Assembly: GCA_965119215.1 (NCBI GenBank)
Contig: CBCPKK010000005.1
Coordinates: 372,001-436,000 of the forward strand
Length of the DNA stretch: 64,000 bases
Direction of reading: 5' to 3'
From: Buttiauxella sp965119215
Lineage (GTDB): Bacteria; Pseudomonadota; Gammaproteobacteria; Enterobacterales; Enterobacteriaceae
The stretch's first letter is position 1, and every line of letters begins with the position of its first letter. This document shows positions 9,294-17,914 of this stretch, piece after piece. A program made the translations under genes and the position numbers. The notes under the pieces were generated by a model that made no database searches, was not told where the DNA came from, and saw nothing but the letters and a program-made list of their open reading frames with translations.

Positions 9294-9809
9294 CGTTAAC
9301 CTGGCTAATAATGGCGTACGTTTCCATTTCTTAGCCAGCAACTCATATTCCTGATAATACGTTTCTTTCTGTTCTTTCTCGCGCAAGGCTTTAATAAAAG
9401 GTTCTGCAATATAAAAATAGTTAACGATTGAATTATAAAATACTTCCTTGATCATCGTTTCGTGATAAATACCATTATTAATGCTTACAGCTAGTCGCTC
9501 ATAGAAATTTAAACAGTAAATGACCCTCTGTCTTTCTTGCTTTTCTTCCTCGGTCATTTCTTTTATGGGGAATACATAACTCCGAAACGATTTTCCGGAA
9601 TTATGCATTTTCCACAGTGTTTGCGTTCCTTCGAGGTATTCTTTGTCAGAACGACTCTCATAGAGGAAAGTCGCTGTTTGTATTTTACGGGCTGTGACCA
9701 CATTGTAGATAATTGCAGTAAGGGCTAACAACATACTGAGCACTACGGCAACCGAGCTAACGACTTGCGACCACACAACCCAATGCTGCATTGATTGAGT
9801 GATGTTCAT
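9288..9809 (-). CDS. Unknown single-pass membrane protein (DUF4760-like)
   Basis: 173 residues. One hydrophobic segment near the N-terminus (residues about 12-38, VSSVAVVLSMLLALTAIIYNVV) is followed by a soluble, charged, helical region rich in Lys, Glu and Tyr (KEMTEEEKQERQ and EREKEQK-type stretches). The arrangement resembles the DUF4760 family as I remember it; no function is known to me. There is no strong ribosome-binding site before the ATG (GGTAAG at best). It occupies the place of glpQ/inaA in E. coli and is more A+T-rich than its neighbours, consistent with acquisition. A tiny ORF with a good ribosome-binding site and a hairpin lie just upstream. Confidence 0.6.
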   Translation of the reverse strand: MNITQSMQHWVVWSQVVSSVAVVLSMLLALTAIIYNVVTARKIQTATFLYESRSDKEYLEGTQTLWKMHNSGKSFRSYVFPIKEMTEEEKQERQRVIYCLNFYERLAVSINNGIYHETMIKEVFYNSIVNYFYIAEPFIKALREKEQKETYYQEYELLAKKWKRTPLLARLTP

Positions 9810-9830
9810 AATCTTACCGCGCTACTTTTG

Positions 9831-9850
9831 AATAGGGCCGGAGCCCTATT
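9831..9850. repeat. Inverted repeat upstream of the unknown membrane gene
   Basis: Perfect 8-bp arms AATAGGGC (9831-9838) and GCCCTATT (9843-9850) with a CGGA loop. It lies between the 10-codon ORF and the start of the membrane-protein gene. No U-tract follows on either strand. Confidence 0.5.
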
Positions 9851-9861
9851 TAATGAGGAAA

Positions 9862-9894
9862 TCAGCAACCTTCGAATTCATCCATACGTTTCAT
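9862..9894 (-). CDS. Possible 10-residue peptide ORF
   Basis: Reads MKRMDEFEGC then TGA. A full AAGGAG ribosome-binding site stands six bases before the ATG, much better than the site of the downstream gene at 9809. The stop is followed within 12 bases by a hairpin. The layout of short peptide, hairpin and downstream gene recalls leader peptides, but no run of regulatory codons is obvious. It could be a chance ORF. I see no other gene in the 323 bp between 9810 and 10132. Confidence 0.3.
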   Translation of the reverse strand: MKRMDEFEGC

Positions 9895-10132
9895 AAATAT
9901 CTCCTTGCTTCATATTTATTAAGTGAATTATCACTGTGCATCTGTTCGCAATGAAGGCTACTGAGTTTCTTTCGTGAACGCAATACTGATAAAAGCGAAT
10001 TTATATCGGCAGTGAAAGTTTGAGAAGGGCATTCCAATGAAAATGTAATTGACTGCAAAAATAGGGAATGGGGATTTTAATTAGTTGAACACTTAATAAA
10101 AAGAAAAATGCCCCAGGAAGGAGCATTAGTCG

Positions 10133-10387
10133 TTACATCTCGATTTCAATATCACCCTGTGCCTGGCAGCAGCAAGGGAGTATTTCACCAGGCTGGATAA
10201 AGGCCAGTGGCTCAGTGAGCCACTTAACCTGCCCGGAAACCAGACGTATACGGCAGGAGCCGCAGTAACCTTCCCGGCACTGGTATTCCACGGCGACCTG
10301 ATGAGACTCAAGCGTTGCCAGCAGAGAAGGGTGTTCTTCTTCACACAGAAGCTGTGCTCCTGTGATTCGTAGCGTAATGCGGCTCAT
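10133..10387 (-). CDS. yfaE: [2Fe-2S] ferredoxin YfaE for ribonucleotide reductase maintenance
   Basis: 84-residue plant-type ferredoxin with the motif CREGYCGSC and a fourth cysteine in PCCCQA. In E. coli YfaE reduces the diferric cofactor of NrdB so that the tyrosyl radical can be rebuilt. It follows nrdB with three bases between the nrdB stop and its ATG, so the three genes nrdA-nrdB-yfaE form one operon. Confidence 0.95.
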   Translation of the reverse strand: MSRITLRITGAQLLCEEEHPSLLATLESHQVAVEYQCREGYCGSCRIRLVSGQVKWLTEPLAFIQPGEILPCCCQAQGDIEIEM

Positions 10388-10390
10388 AAA

Positions 10391-11521
10391 TTACAGCTGG
10401 AAGTCGCTTAAATCGTCGGTGTTAACATTTGAATCAATCTGACCGACCAGATAAGAGCTGACTTCCACTTCTTGTGGCGCAACCTGTACGTTATCGGACA
10501 CCAGCCATGAGTTGATCCATGGGATTGGGTTTGAACGTGTTTTGAATGGCAAATCAAGGCCGACAGCCTGCATACGAATGTTGGTGATGTAATCAACATA
10601 CTGGCAAAGAATGTCTTTATTCAGACCGATCATCGAACCGTCGCGGAACAGGTAACCTGCCCACTCTTTTTCTTGCTCAGCAGCCAGCACGAACAGGTCG
10701 TAGCATTCCTGGCGGCATTCCAGTGCAATTTCAGCCATTTCAGGATCGTCTTCACCGGAACGCAGCAGGTTCAGCATGTGCTGAGTCCCTGTCAGGTGCA
10801 GCGCTTCGTCACGGGCAATCAGCTTGATGATTTTAGCGTTGCCTTCCATCAGTTCGCGCTCGGCGAAGGCGAAAGAGCAGGCGAAGCTGACATAGAAGCG
10901 AATGGCTTCCAGTGCGTTAACGCTCATCAGGCATAAATAGAGTTGGCGTTTCAGCGCACGCAGATTCACGTTCACGGTTTTGCCGTCTACGGTGTGAGTG
11001 CCTTCACCCAGCAAATGCCAGTAGCTGGTCATTTCGATCAGCGTGTCGTAGTAACCAGAGATATCTTTCGCACGCTTTAAGATTTCCTGATTAGTGACGA
11101 TATCGTCAAACACAACCGCCGGATCGTTAACGATGTTACGGATGATATGGGTGTAAGAGCGCGAGTGAATCGTCTCGGAGAACGCCCATGTTTCAACCCA
11201 GGTTTCCAGCTCCGGGATAGAGATCAGCGGCAGCAATGCCACGTTCGGGCTGCGGCCCTGAATGGAGTCCAGCAGCGTCTGGTATTTCAGGTTGCTGATG
11301 AAGATATGTTTTTCGTGATCGGGCAGCGCCTGATAGTCAATACGGTCACGGGAGACGTCCACTTCTTCCGGGCGCCAGAAGAAGGAGAGTTGCTTTTCGA
11401 TCAGCTTTTCGAAGATGTCATATTTTTGCTGATCGTAGCGTGCCACGTTAACCGGCTGGCCAAAAAACATTGGCTCAGCAAGTTGATCGTTTTTCGTCTG
11501 TGAAAAAGTGGTGTAAGCCAT
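10391..11521 (-). CDS. nrdB: Ribonucleoside-diphosphate reductase 1 subunit beta
   Basis: 376-residue class Ia R2 subunit that houses the diiron-tyrosyl radical needed to convert ribonucleotides to deoxyribonucleotides aerobically. The radical Tyr is residue 123 counting Met (SETIHSRSYTHI), with iron ligands Asp85, Glu116 and His119, one above E. coli mature numbering as expected. It is separated from nrdA by a 59-bp gap that contains a terminator-like hairpin. Confidence 0.97.
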   Translation of the reverse strand: MAYTTFSQTKNDQLAEPMFFGQPVNVARYDQQKYDIFEKLIEKQLSFFWRPEEVDVSRDRIDYQALPDHEKHIFISNLKYQTLLDSIQGRSPNVALLPLISIPELETWVETWAFSETIHSRSYTHIIRNIVNDPAVVFDDIVTNQEILKRAKDISGYYDTLIEMTSYWHLLGEGTHTVDGKTVNVNLRALKRQLYLCLMSVNALEAIRFYVSFACSFAFAERELMEGNAKIIKLIARDEALHLTGTQHMLNLLRSGEDDPEMAEIALECRQECYDLFVLAAEQEKEWAGYLFRDGSMIGLNKDILCQYVDYITNIRMQAVGLDLPFKTRSNPIPWINSWLVSDNVQVAPQEVEVSSYLVGQIDSNVNTDDLSDFQL

Positions 11522-11547
11522 GAGGTCAAATCCTGTAATACGTCGAA

Positions 11548-11577
11548 AAAATCCCCTCAGCGAGGTGAGGGGATTTT
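11548..11577 (-). terminator. Terminator-like hairpin between nrdA and nrdB
   Basis: A perfect 12-bp stem (11548-11559 with 11566-11577) with a six-base loop. Read on the minus strand it ends in six T residues, the form of an intrinsic terminator, yet it sits inside an operon 3 bases after the nrdA stop. It may attenuate nrdB relative to nrdA or protect the nrdA 3' end. Confidence 0.6.
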
Positions 11578-11580
11578 AAG

Positions 11581-13866
11581 TTAGATTTTACATGCGCCGC
11601 TTTCGCAGCCATCGTCCTGGATTGAAGGCGCCAGGTCGTCTTGCGCATCTTCGGCACCGTCGCGGGTGTTCTGATAATAAAGCGTTTTGACACCGAATTT
11701 ATAGGCGGTGAGCAAATCTTTGAGCAACTGTTGCATCGGCACTTTTCCTGACGGGAAGCGCGATGGGTCGTAGTTGGTGTTTGCAGAGATAGACTGGTCG
11801 ATAAACTTCTGCATCAAACCGACTAATTGCAGGTAACCGTCGTTATTTGGCAATTCCCACAGCAGCTCGTAATTGTCTTTCAGCGTTTCGTAATCCGGCA
11901 CAACCTGGCGCAGGATACCGTCTTTCGACGCTTTAATGCTGATATGGCCGCGCGGTGGCTCGATACCGTTGGTCGCGTTGGAGATCTGCGACGAGGTTTC
12001 AGAAGGCATCAAAGCAGAAAGCGTTGAGTTACGCAGGCCGTGAGTTTTAATGGATTCACGAAGCGTTTCCCAGTCCAGATGCAGCGGCTCGTTGCTGATC
12101 ACATCCAGGTCTTTCTTGTACGTATCGATTGGCAGAATGCCTTTAGCATACGTGGTTTCGTTGAACCACAGGCATGGGCCTTGCTCTTTAGCCAGCTCGT
12201 TCGAGGCTTTCAACAGGTAATATTGAATCGCTTCGAAGGTTTTGTGCGTCAGGTTATTGGCGCTGCCATCGGAGTAACGAACGCCATTTTTCGCCAGATA
12301 GTAAGCGAAGTTAATCACGCCAACACCCAAAGTACGGCGGCCCATTGCACCACGTTTAGCGGCAGCGATTGGGTAGTCCTGGTAATCCAGCAGCGCATCC
12401 AGAGCACGTACTGCCAGAACAGCCAGTTCTTCCAGCTCATCCAGGCTCTTGATAGCACCAAGGTTGAATGCAGACAGCGTACACAGTGCAATTTCACCGT
12501 CTTCGTCGTTGATGTCATTCATTGGTTTGGTCGGCAGCGCGATTTCCAGGCACAGGTTGGACTGGCGTACTGGCGCGATAGCCGGATCAAACGGGCTGTG
12601 GGTGTTGCAGTGGTCAACGTTTTGAATATAGATACGGCCAGTTGAAGCACGTTCCTGCATCATCAACGAGAACAGCTCAACGGCTTTCACACGTTGTTTA
12701 CGGATGCTGTCGTCTTTTTCGTATTTGGTGTACAGCTGCTCAAACTTTTCCTGGTCAGCAAAGAAGGCATCGTACAGACCTGGAACGTCAGACGGGCTGA
12801 ACAGTGTGATGTCTTCGCCTTTGAGCAAACGGGTGTACATCAGTTTGTTGATTTGCACGCCGTAGTCCATGTGACGTACGCGGTTGCCTTCAACACCACG
12901 GTTGTTTTTCAACACCAGCAGGCTTTCAACTTCCAGATGCCACATTGGGTAGAACAGAGTTGCAGCACCGCCACGCACGCCGCCCTGAGAGCAGGACTTC
13001 ACTGCGGTCTGGAAGTGTTTGTAGAACGGAATACACCCGGTGTGGAACGCTTCACCACCGCGAATTGGGCTGCCCAGCGCACGGATACGACCGGCGTTGA
13101 TACCGATACCGGCACGTTGGGAAACGTATTTCACAATCGCGCTGGATGTGGCGTTGATGGAGTCCAGGCTGTCGCCGCACTCGATTAGGACACAAGAGCT
13201 GAACTGGCGAGTCGGGGTGCGCACGCCAGACATAATCGGCGTAGGCAGAGAAATTTTGAACAGGGAAACCGCATCGTAAAAACGCTTCACGTAGCTCATG
13301 CGGGTTTCACGCGGGTAGCCGGAGAACAGGCACGCAGCGACCAGAATATAGAGGAACTGTGCGCTTTCGTAGATTTCGCCGGTCACACGGTTTTGAACCA
13401 GGTACTTACCTTCAAGCTGTTTGACAGCCGCGTAAGAGAAGTTCAGATCACGGTCGTGGTCGAGGTAATCGTCCATCTGCTTGAACTCTTCTTCCGTGTA
13501 GTCTTCCAGCAGATGTTGATCGTATTTACCCATCTCAACCATTTTCACAACATGGTTATAGAGTTTAGGCGGCTCGAATTCACCGTAAGCTTTTTTACGC
13601 AGATGGAAAACGGCCAGGCGCGCAGCCAGATACTGATAATCAGGCGCTTCGCGAGAGATTAAATCTGCCGCTGCTTTGATAATGGTTTCATGAATGTCAG
13701 AAGTCTTGATGCCGTCGTAAAACTGGATGTGCGAGCGCAGTTCAACCTGTGATACGGATACGTTATTTAAGCCTTCGGCGGCCCAATCCAGAACTCGATG
13801 GATTTTATCCAGATCGATACGTTCAGTGCGACCGTCACGTTTTGTAACCAGCAGACTCTGATTCAT
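11581..13866 (-). CDS. nrdA: Ribonucleoside-diphosphate reductase 1 subunit alpha
   Basis: 761-residue class Ia R1 subunit, the same length as E. coli NrdA. The N-terminal ATP cone (residues about 5-95, starting LLVTKRDGRTERIDLDKIHRV) gives dATP/ATP activity control. The central catalytic region contains FSSCVLIECGDS and the NLCLEIALPT motif with active-site Cys. The C-terminus DGCESGACKI has the mobile cysteine pair that is re-reduced by thioredoxin or glutaredoxin. Its promoter region carries two DnaA boxes and two NrdR-like boxes. Confidence 0.98.
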   Translation of the reverse strand: MNQSLLVTKRDGRTERIDLDKIHRVLDWAAEGLNNVSVSQVELRSHIQFYDGIKTSDIHETIIKAAADLISREAPDYQYLAARLAVFHLRKKAYGEFEPPKLYNHVVKMVEMGKYDQHLLEDYTEEEFKQMDDYLDHDRDLNFSYAAVKQLEGKYLVQNRVTGEIYESAQFLYILVAACLFSGYPRETRMSYVKRFYDAVSLFKISLPTPIMSGVRTPTRQFSSCVLIECGDSLDSINATSSAIVKYVSQRAGIGINAGRIRALGSPIRGGEAFHTGCIPFYKHFQTAVKSCSQGGVRGGAATLFYPMWHLEVESLLVLKNNRGVEGNRVRHMDYGVQINKLMYTRLLKGEDITLFSPSDVPGLYDAFFADQEKFEQLYTKYEKDDSIRKQRVKAVELFSLMMQERASTGRIYIQNVDHCNTHSPFDPAIAPVRQSNLCLEIALPTKPMNDINDEDGEIALCTLSAFNLGAIKSLDELEELAVLAVRALDALLDYQDYPIAAAKRGAMGRRTLGVGVINFAYYLAKNGVRYSDGSANNLTHKTFEAIQYYLLKASNELAKEQGPCLWFNETTYAKGILPIDTYKKDLDVISNEPLHLDWETLRESIKTHGLRNSTLSALMPSETSSQISNATNGIEPPRGHISIKASKDGILRQVVPDYETLKDNYELLWELPNNDGYLQLVGLMQKFIDQSISANTNYDPSRFPSGKVPMQQLLKDLLTAYKFGVKTLYYQNTRDGAEDAQDDLAPSIQDDGCESGACKI

Positions 13867-13905
13867 GTGCGTTTGTACCTGTCCGTGAAATGAAAAATGC
13901 CCCGT

Positions 13906-13993
13906 TTATCCACAGCTGGCCTCTTGTGGCTAACTTTGTGGATAAATACTATATGTAGGGGGTTGTTGTTTAGTTAATCACTATATGGTGAGT
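13906..13993 (-). promoter_or_regulatory. nrdAB control region: two DnaA boxes and two NrdR-like boxes
   Basis: Two perfect DnaA boxes face each other: TTATCCACA at 13906-13914 and its complement TGTGGATAA at 13937-13945. Two NrdR-like boxes lie at about 13946-13961 (ATACTATATGTAGGGG, 12 of 16 to the consensus) and 13978-13993 (TCACTATATGGTGAGT, 11 of 16), 32 bp apart, about three helical turns, as expected for NrdR pairs. Both contain TATAGT on the minus strand, possible -10 elements. The rest of the 355-bp gap up to 14221 is A+T-rich with a palindrome TGACAATTGTCA at 14093-14104. Confidence 0.7.
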
Positions 13994-14167
13994 ATTCTAG
14001 TAACTAATCGCTTGAGAACAAGTATTGATTTCGTGATGGATTTGAGGTTGTGACAGTGAGATTTTCGCTAAGTCCACGCCACGTAAGGCTTGTGACAATT
14101 GTCAATGGGATGCAAAAAAAATGATATTTTTGATCGAGTGCTGATTTCTTAAACTTCATTGATAAGG

Positions 14168-14186
14168 GCGCGGTTTGATACCGCGC
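14168..14186. terminator. Hairpin after ubiG
   Basis: GC-rich 7-bp stem GCGCGGT (14168-14174) and ACCGCGC (14180-14186). It lies 36 bases past the ubiG stop. Its T-rich flank is on the plus strand side (AATTTTC), so as a ubiG terminator it is atypical. Confidence 0.35.
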
Positions 14187-14221
14187 AATTTTCATCAAAT
14201 TCACTTATGGCAAATTCTGAA

Positions 14222-14941
14222 TTAACCTTGAGTGTGCAACATATAGTTAACATCTACGCCGGGGGCGAGTTTAAACTTGTTGGTCAGCGGGTTGTAATGT
14301 AACCCGGTGATATGCCGTTCGCGCAGTTGCGTTTCATCAACCCACGCCAGTAACTCTGCCGGTTTGATGAATTTCTTCGCGTCATGTGTGCCTTTTGGCA
14401 CCATGCGCAGAATATATTCCGCACCAACCACTGCCATCAGCCATGACTTGCCGTTACGGTTGAGGGTGGAGAAAAAGACATGGCCGCCTGGTTTCACTAA
14501 TTTTGCACACGCGGTGACGACCGATTTCGGATCGGGCACATGCTCCAGCATTTCCATGCAGGTCACAACGTCGTATTTCCCAGCGAATTTATCCGCGTGT
14601 TGTTCAACGGTTTCCTGAACGTAATCCACCTGAATACCACTTTCCAGCGCATGAAGTTTCGCAACCTGCAATGGTTCGAAACCCATATCCAGCCCGGTGA
14701 CATTGGCACCTTCACGGGCCATGCTTTCTGCCAAAATCCCGCCGCCGCAGCCGACATCAAGCACCGTTTTACCGAACAGACCATCAGCACGCTGGGTGAT
14801 ATACCCCAAACGCAGCGGGTTAATACGGTGCAGAGGTTTAAACTCGCCTTCTAAATCCCACCAGCGCGAGGCAACGGCTTCGAATTTGGCGATTTCATCA
14901 TGGTCGACGTTGTGGATTACCGGTTGGTTTTCGGCATTCAT
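14222..14941 (-). CDS. ubiG: Ubiquinone biosynthesis O-methyltransferase UbiG
   Basis: 239-residue SAM-dependent methyltransferase that carries out both O-methylation steps in ubiquinone synthesis. The class-I motif LDVGCGGGILAESMA is at about residues 55-70, and post-motif MEMLEHVPDP is present. The start MNAENQP matches E. coli; AAGGAG is 11 bases upstream. A GTG four codons earlier is too close to that site, so I keep the ATG. Divergent from gyrA. Confidence 0.96.
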   Translation of the reverse strand: MNAENQPVIHNVDHDEIAKFEAVASRWWDLEGEFKPLHRINPLRLGYITQRADGLFGKTVLDVGCGGGILAESMAREGANVTGLDMGFEPLQVAKLHALESGIQVDYVQETVEQHADKFAGKYDVVTCMEMLEHVPDPKSVVTACAKLVKPGGHVFFSTLNRNGKSWLMAVVGAEYILRMVPKGTHDAKKFIKPAELLAWVDETQLRERHITGLHYNPLTNKFKLAPGVDVNYMLHTQG

Positions 14942-15047
14942 GGGGCTACTCACTCCTTGCTCGTTTCGTGGCGGGAGTATATCAGCCAATGCTGACGAAT
15001 AAAGCTATTCGCAAATGTGTTCTGGTTTCCCCACAGTAGGGCGATTG

Positions 15048-15056
15048 TGTTATAAT
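15048..15056 (+). promoter_or_regulatory. gyrA promoter, extended -10
   Basis: A consensus TATAAT at 15051-15056 preceded by TGT (extended -10) lies 44 bases upstream of the gyrA ATG. No good -35 is seen at the usual spacing. This resembles the supercoiling-sensitive gyrA promoter of E. coli. Confidence 0.6.
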
Positions 15057-15100
15057 TTGCGACCTTTGAATCCGGGACACAGTAGAGGGATAGCGGATAC

Positions 15101-17749
15101 ATGAGCGACCTTGCCAGAGAAATTACACCGGTCAACATTGAGGAAGAGCTTAAAAACTCATATCTGGATTACGCGATGTCGGTTATTGTCGGCCGCGCAC
15201 TGCCAGATGTCCGAGATGGACTCAAGCCGGTACACCGTCGCGTACTTTACGCCATGAACGTATTGGGCAATGACTGGAATAAAGCGTACAAAAAATCCGC
15301 CCGTGTTGTTGGTGACGTAATCGGTAAATATCACCCGCATGGTGACACCGCTGTTTATGACACTATCGTGCGTATGGCGCAGCCATTCTCATTGCGTTAC
15401 ATGTTGGTAGATGGCCAGGGTAACTTCGGCTCTGTAGACGGTGATTCCGCCGCTGCGATGCGTTATACGGAAATCCGTATGTCGAAAATCGCGCACGAGC
15501 TGATGGCCGATCTCGAAAAAGACACGGTAGACTTCGTCGATAACTACGACGGCACCGAGCGCATTCCTGATGTTATGCCAACCAAAATTCCTAACCTGCT
15601 GGTAAACGGTTCGTCCGGTATCGCAGTGGGTATGGCAACTAACATCCCGCCTCATAACATTACTGAAGTAATCAACGGCTGCCTCGCGTTTATTGAAGAC
15701 GAAGAGATCACCGTTGAAGGGCTGATGGAATACATCCCAGGCCCGGACTTCCCAACTGCGGCAATCATCAATGGCCGTCGTGGCATTGAAGAAGCGTACC
15801 GCACTGGCCGTGGCAAGATTTACATCCGCGCGCGCGCAGAAGTAGAAGCTGATGCCAAAACCGGTCGCGAAACCATCATCGTTCATGAAATTCCATACCA
15901 GGTAAACAAAGCACGCCTGATTGAGAAAATCGCTGAACTGGTGAAAGACAAACGCGTTGAGGGCATTAGCGCCCTGCGTGACGAGTCTGATAAAGACGGC
16001 ATGCGCATTGTTATCGAAATCAAACGCGATGCAGTGGGCGAAGTGGTCCTGAATAATCTTTATTCTCAGACTCAGCTTCAGACCTCCTTCGGTATCAACA
16101 TGGTTGCGCTGCACCAGGGCCAACCGAAGATCATGAACCTGAAAGACATTCTTTCTGCGTTCGTGCGTCACCGTCGTGAAGTCGTTACGCGTCGTACTAT
16201 TTTCGAACTGCGTAAAGCGCGCGATCGTGCGCACATCCTTGAAGGTCTGGCGATTGCTCTTGCGAACATCGACCCGATCATCGAACTGATTCGCCATTCT
16301 CCAAATGCGGCAGAAGCGAAAGCAGGCCTGATCGCCCGTTCATGGGAGTTGGGCAACGTTTCTGCAATGCTGGAACGTGCTGGCGATGACGCAGCGCGTC
16401 CTGAATGGCTGGAACCAGAATTCGGTATTCGTGACGGTCAATATTTCCTGACCGAGCAACAAGCCCAGGCGATTCTGGATCTGCGTTTGCAGAAACTGAC
16501 CGGCCTTGAGCACGAAAAACTGCTCGACGAATACAAAGAGTTGCTGGAGCAGATCGCTGAATTGCTGCACATTTTGGGCAGCGCTGAGCGTCTGATGGAA
16601 GTGATCCGCGAAGAACTGGAAGCCATGCGCGACCAGTTTGGCGACAAACGTCGTACTGAGATCACCGCCAATACCTCTGATATCAACATTGAAGATTTGA
16701 TCAACCGCGAAGATGTGGTTGTGACGCTGTCCCACCAGGGCTATGTGAAATATCAACCGCTAACCGACTACGAAGCACAACGTCGTGGCGGTAAAGGTAA
16801 ATCTGCAGCACGTATTAAAGAAGAAGATTTCATCGACCGCCTGCTGGTCGCCAATACCCACGACACCATTCTGCTGTTCTCCAGCCGTGGCCGTCTGTAT
16901 TGGATGAAGGTTTATCAGTTGCCGGAAGCGAGCCGTGGTGCGCGTGGCCGTCCAATTGTGAACCTGCTGCCACTGGAAGCGAATGAACGTATTACTGCGA
17001 TTCTGCCAGTTCGTGAATATGCCGAAGGCGTTAACGTGTTTATGGCTACCGCCAGCGGTACCGTGAAGAAAACAGCGTTAACTGACTTTAGCCGTCCACG
17101 TTCTGCGGGCATTATTGCCGTCAACCTCAACGAGGGTGACGAACTGATTGGTGTTGATTTGACCGACGGTAGCAATGAAGCCATGTTGTTCTCGGCTGCG
17201 GGTAAAGTGGTGCGCTTCAAAGAAGACGCCGTTCGTACCATGGGCCGTACTGCAACAGGTGTTCGCGGTATCAAACTGGCTGGTGTTGACAAAGTTGTTT
17301 CCCTGATCATTCCACGCGGCGAAGGTTCTATCCTGACCGTAACGCAGAATGGCTATGGTAAACGTACTGCGGCTGATGAGTATCCGACCAAGTCGCGTGC
17401 GACTCAGGGCGTTATCTCCATCAAAGTCACCGAGCGTAACGGCAGCGTCGTTGGTGCGGTGCAGGTGGAAGACACCGACCAGATTATGATGATTACCGAT
17501 GCCGGTACTCTGGTTCGTACTCGCGTTTCCGAAGTGAGTGTCGTTGGCCGTAATACTCAAGGCGTTATCCTCATCCGTACTGCGGACGATGAAAACGTTG
17601 TGGGCCTGCAACGTGTTGCAGAACCGGTTGATGAAGAAGAACTGGATGCTATCGACGGCACCGTTGCTGAAGGTGATGACGAAATCGCACCGGAAGCAGA
17701 AAGTGATGACAATGCCGACGATGCAGCAGACGACGAAGCGGACGAATAA
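15101..17749 (+). CDS. gyrA: DNA gyrase subunit A
   Basis: 882-residue subunit that breaks and rejoins DNA in the gyrase A2B2 complex, introducing negative supercoils. The catalytic Tyr is residue 122 (AAMRYTEI). The quinolone-determining region reads HPHGDTAVYDT, giving Thr83 and Asp87; E. coli has Ser83. Six C-terminal propeller repeats follow, with the GyrA box QRRGGKGK near residue 563, and an acidic tail (EAESDDNADDAADDEADE) ends the protein. A strong terminator follows. Confidence 0.98.
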   Translation: MSDLAREITPVNIEEELKNSYLDYAMSVIVGRALPDVRDGLKPVHRRVLYAMNVLGNDWNKAYKKSARVVGDVIGKYHPHGDTAVYDTIVRMAQPFSLRYMLVDGQGNFGSVDGDSAAAMRYTEIRMSKIAHELMADLEKDTVDFVDNYDGTERIPDVMPTKIPNLLVNGSSGIAVGMATNIPPHNITEVINGCLAFIEDEEITVEGLMEYIPGPDFPTAAIINGRRGIEEAYRTGRGKIYIRARAEVEADAKTGRETIIVHEIPYQVNKARLIEKIAELVKDKRVEGISALRDESDKDGMRIVIEIKRDAVGEVVLNNLYSQTQLQTSFGINMVALHQGQPKIMNLKDILSAFVRHRREVVTRRTIFELRKARDRAHILEGLAIALANIDPIIELIRHSPNAAEAKAGLIARSWELGNVSAMLERAGDDAARPEWLEPEFGIRDGQYFLTEQQAQAILDLRLQKLTGLEHEKLLDEYKELLEQIAELLHILGSAERLMEVIREELEAMRDQFGDKRRTEITANTSDINIEDLINREDVVVTLSHQGYVKYQPLTDYEAQRRGGKGKSAARIKEEDFIDRLLVANTHDTILLFSSRGRLYWMKVYQLPEASRGARGRPIVNLLPLEANERITAILPVREYAEGVNVFMATASGTVKKTALTDFSRPRSAGIIAVNLNEGDELIGVDLTDGSNEAMLFSAAGKVVRFKEDAVRTMGRTATGVRGIKLAGVDKVVSLIIPRGEGSILTVTQNGYGKRTAADEYPTKSRATQGVISIKVTERNGSVVGAVQVEDTDQIMMITDAGTLVRTRVSEVSVVGRNTQGVILIRTADDENVVGLQRVAEPVDEEELDAIDGTVAEGDDEIAPEAESDDNADDAADDEADE

Positions 17750-17807
17750 TCCGAATTTTGTGGTTTGATCTGGCTCGTTCGCGCATAGGTTGAGACTTTC
17801 AACCCTT

Positions 17808-17848
17808 AAAACGCCTGATGCAACATTGCATCGGGCGTTTTGTATTTT
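17808..17848 (+). terminator. gyrA terminator
   Basis: A 15-bp stem (17808-17822 with 17827-17841, one wobble), four-base loop, then TTTTGTATTTT. Confidence 0.85.
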
Positions 17849-17914
17849 AATACCCTGTACTATTCTGGTGAATACAGTCGGGTGAATTCAAGATTCAATT
17901 AATAAGGCGAAACA

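Noticed and set aside
14004..14204. 66-codon ORF in the ubiG-nrdA gap
   Set aside because: Runs through the A+T-rich control region and hairpin, no ribosome-binding site.
15389..16297. 302-codon open frame antisense to gyrA
   Set aside because: Shadow of a highly biased coding sequence; no ribosome-binding site or homology.
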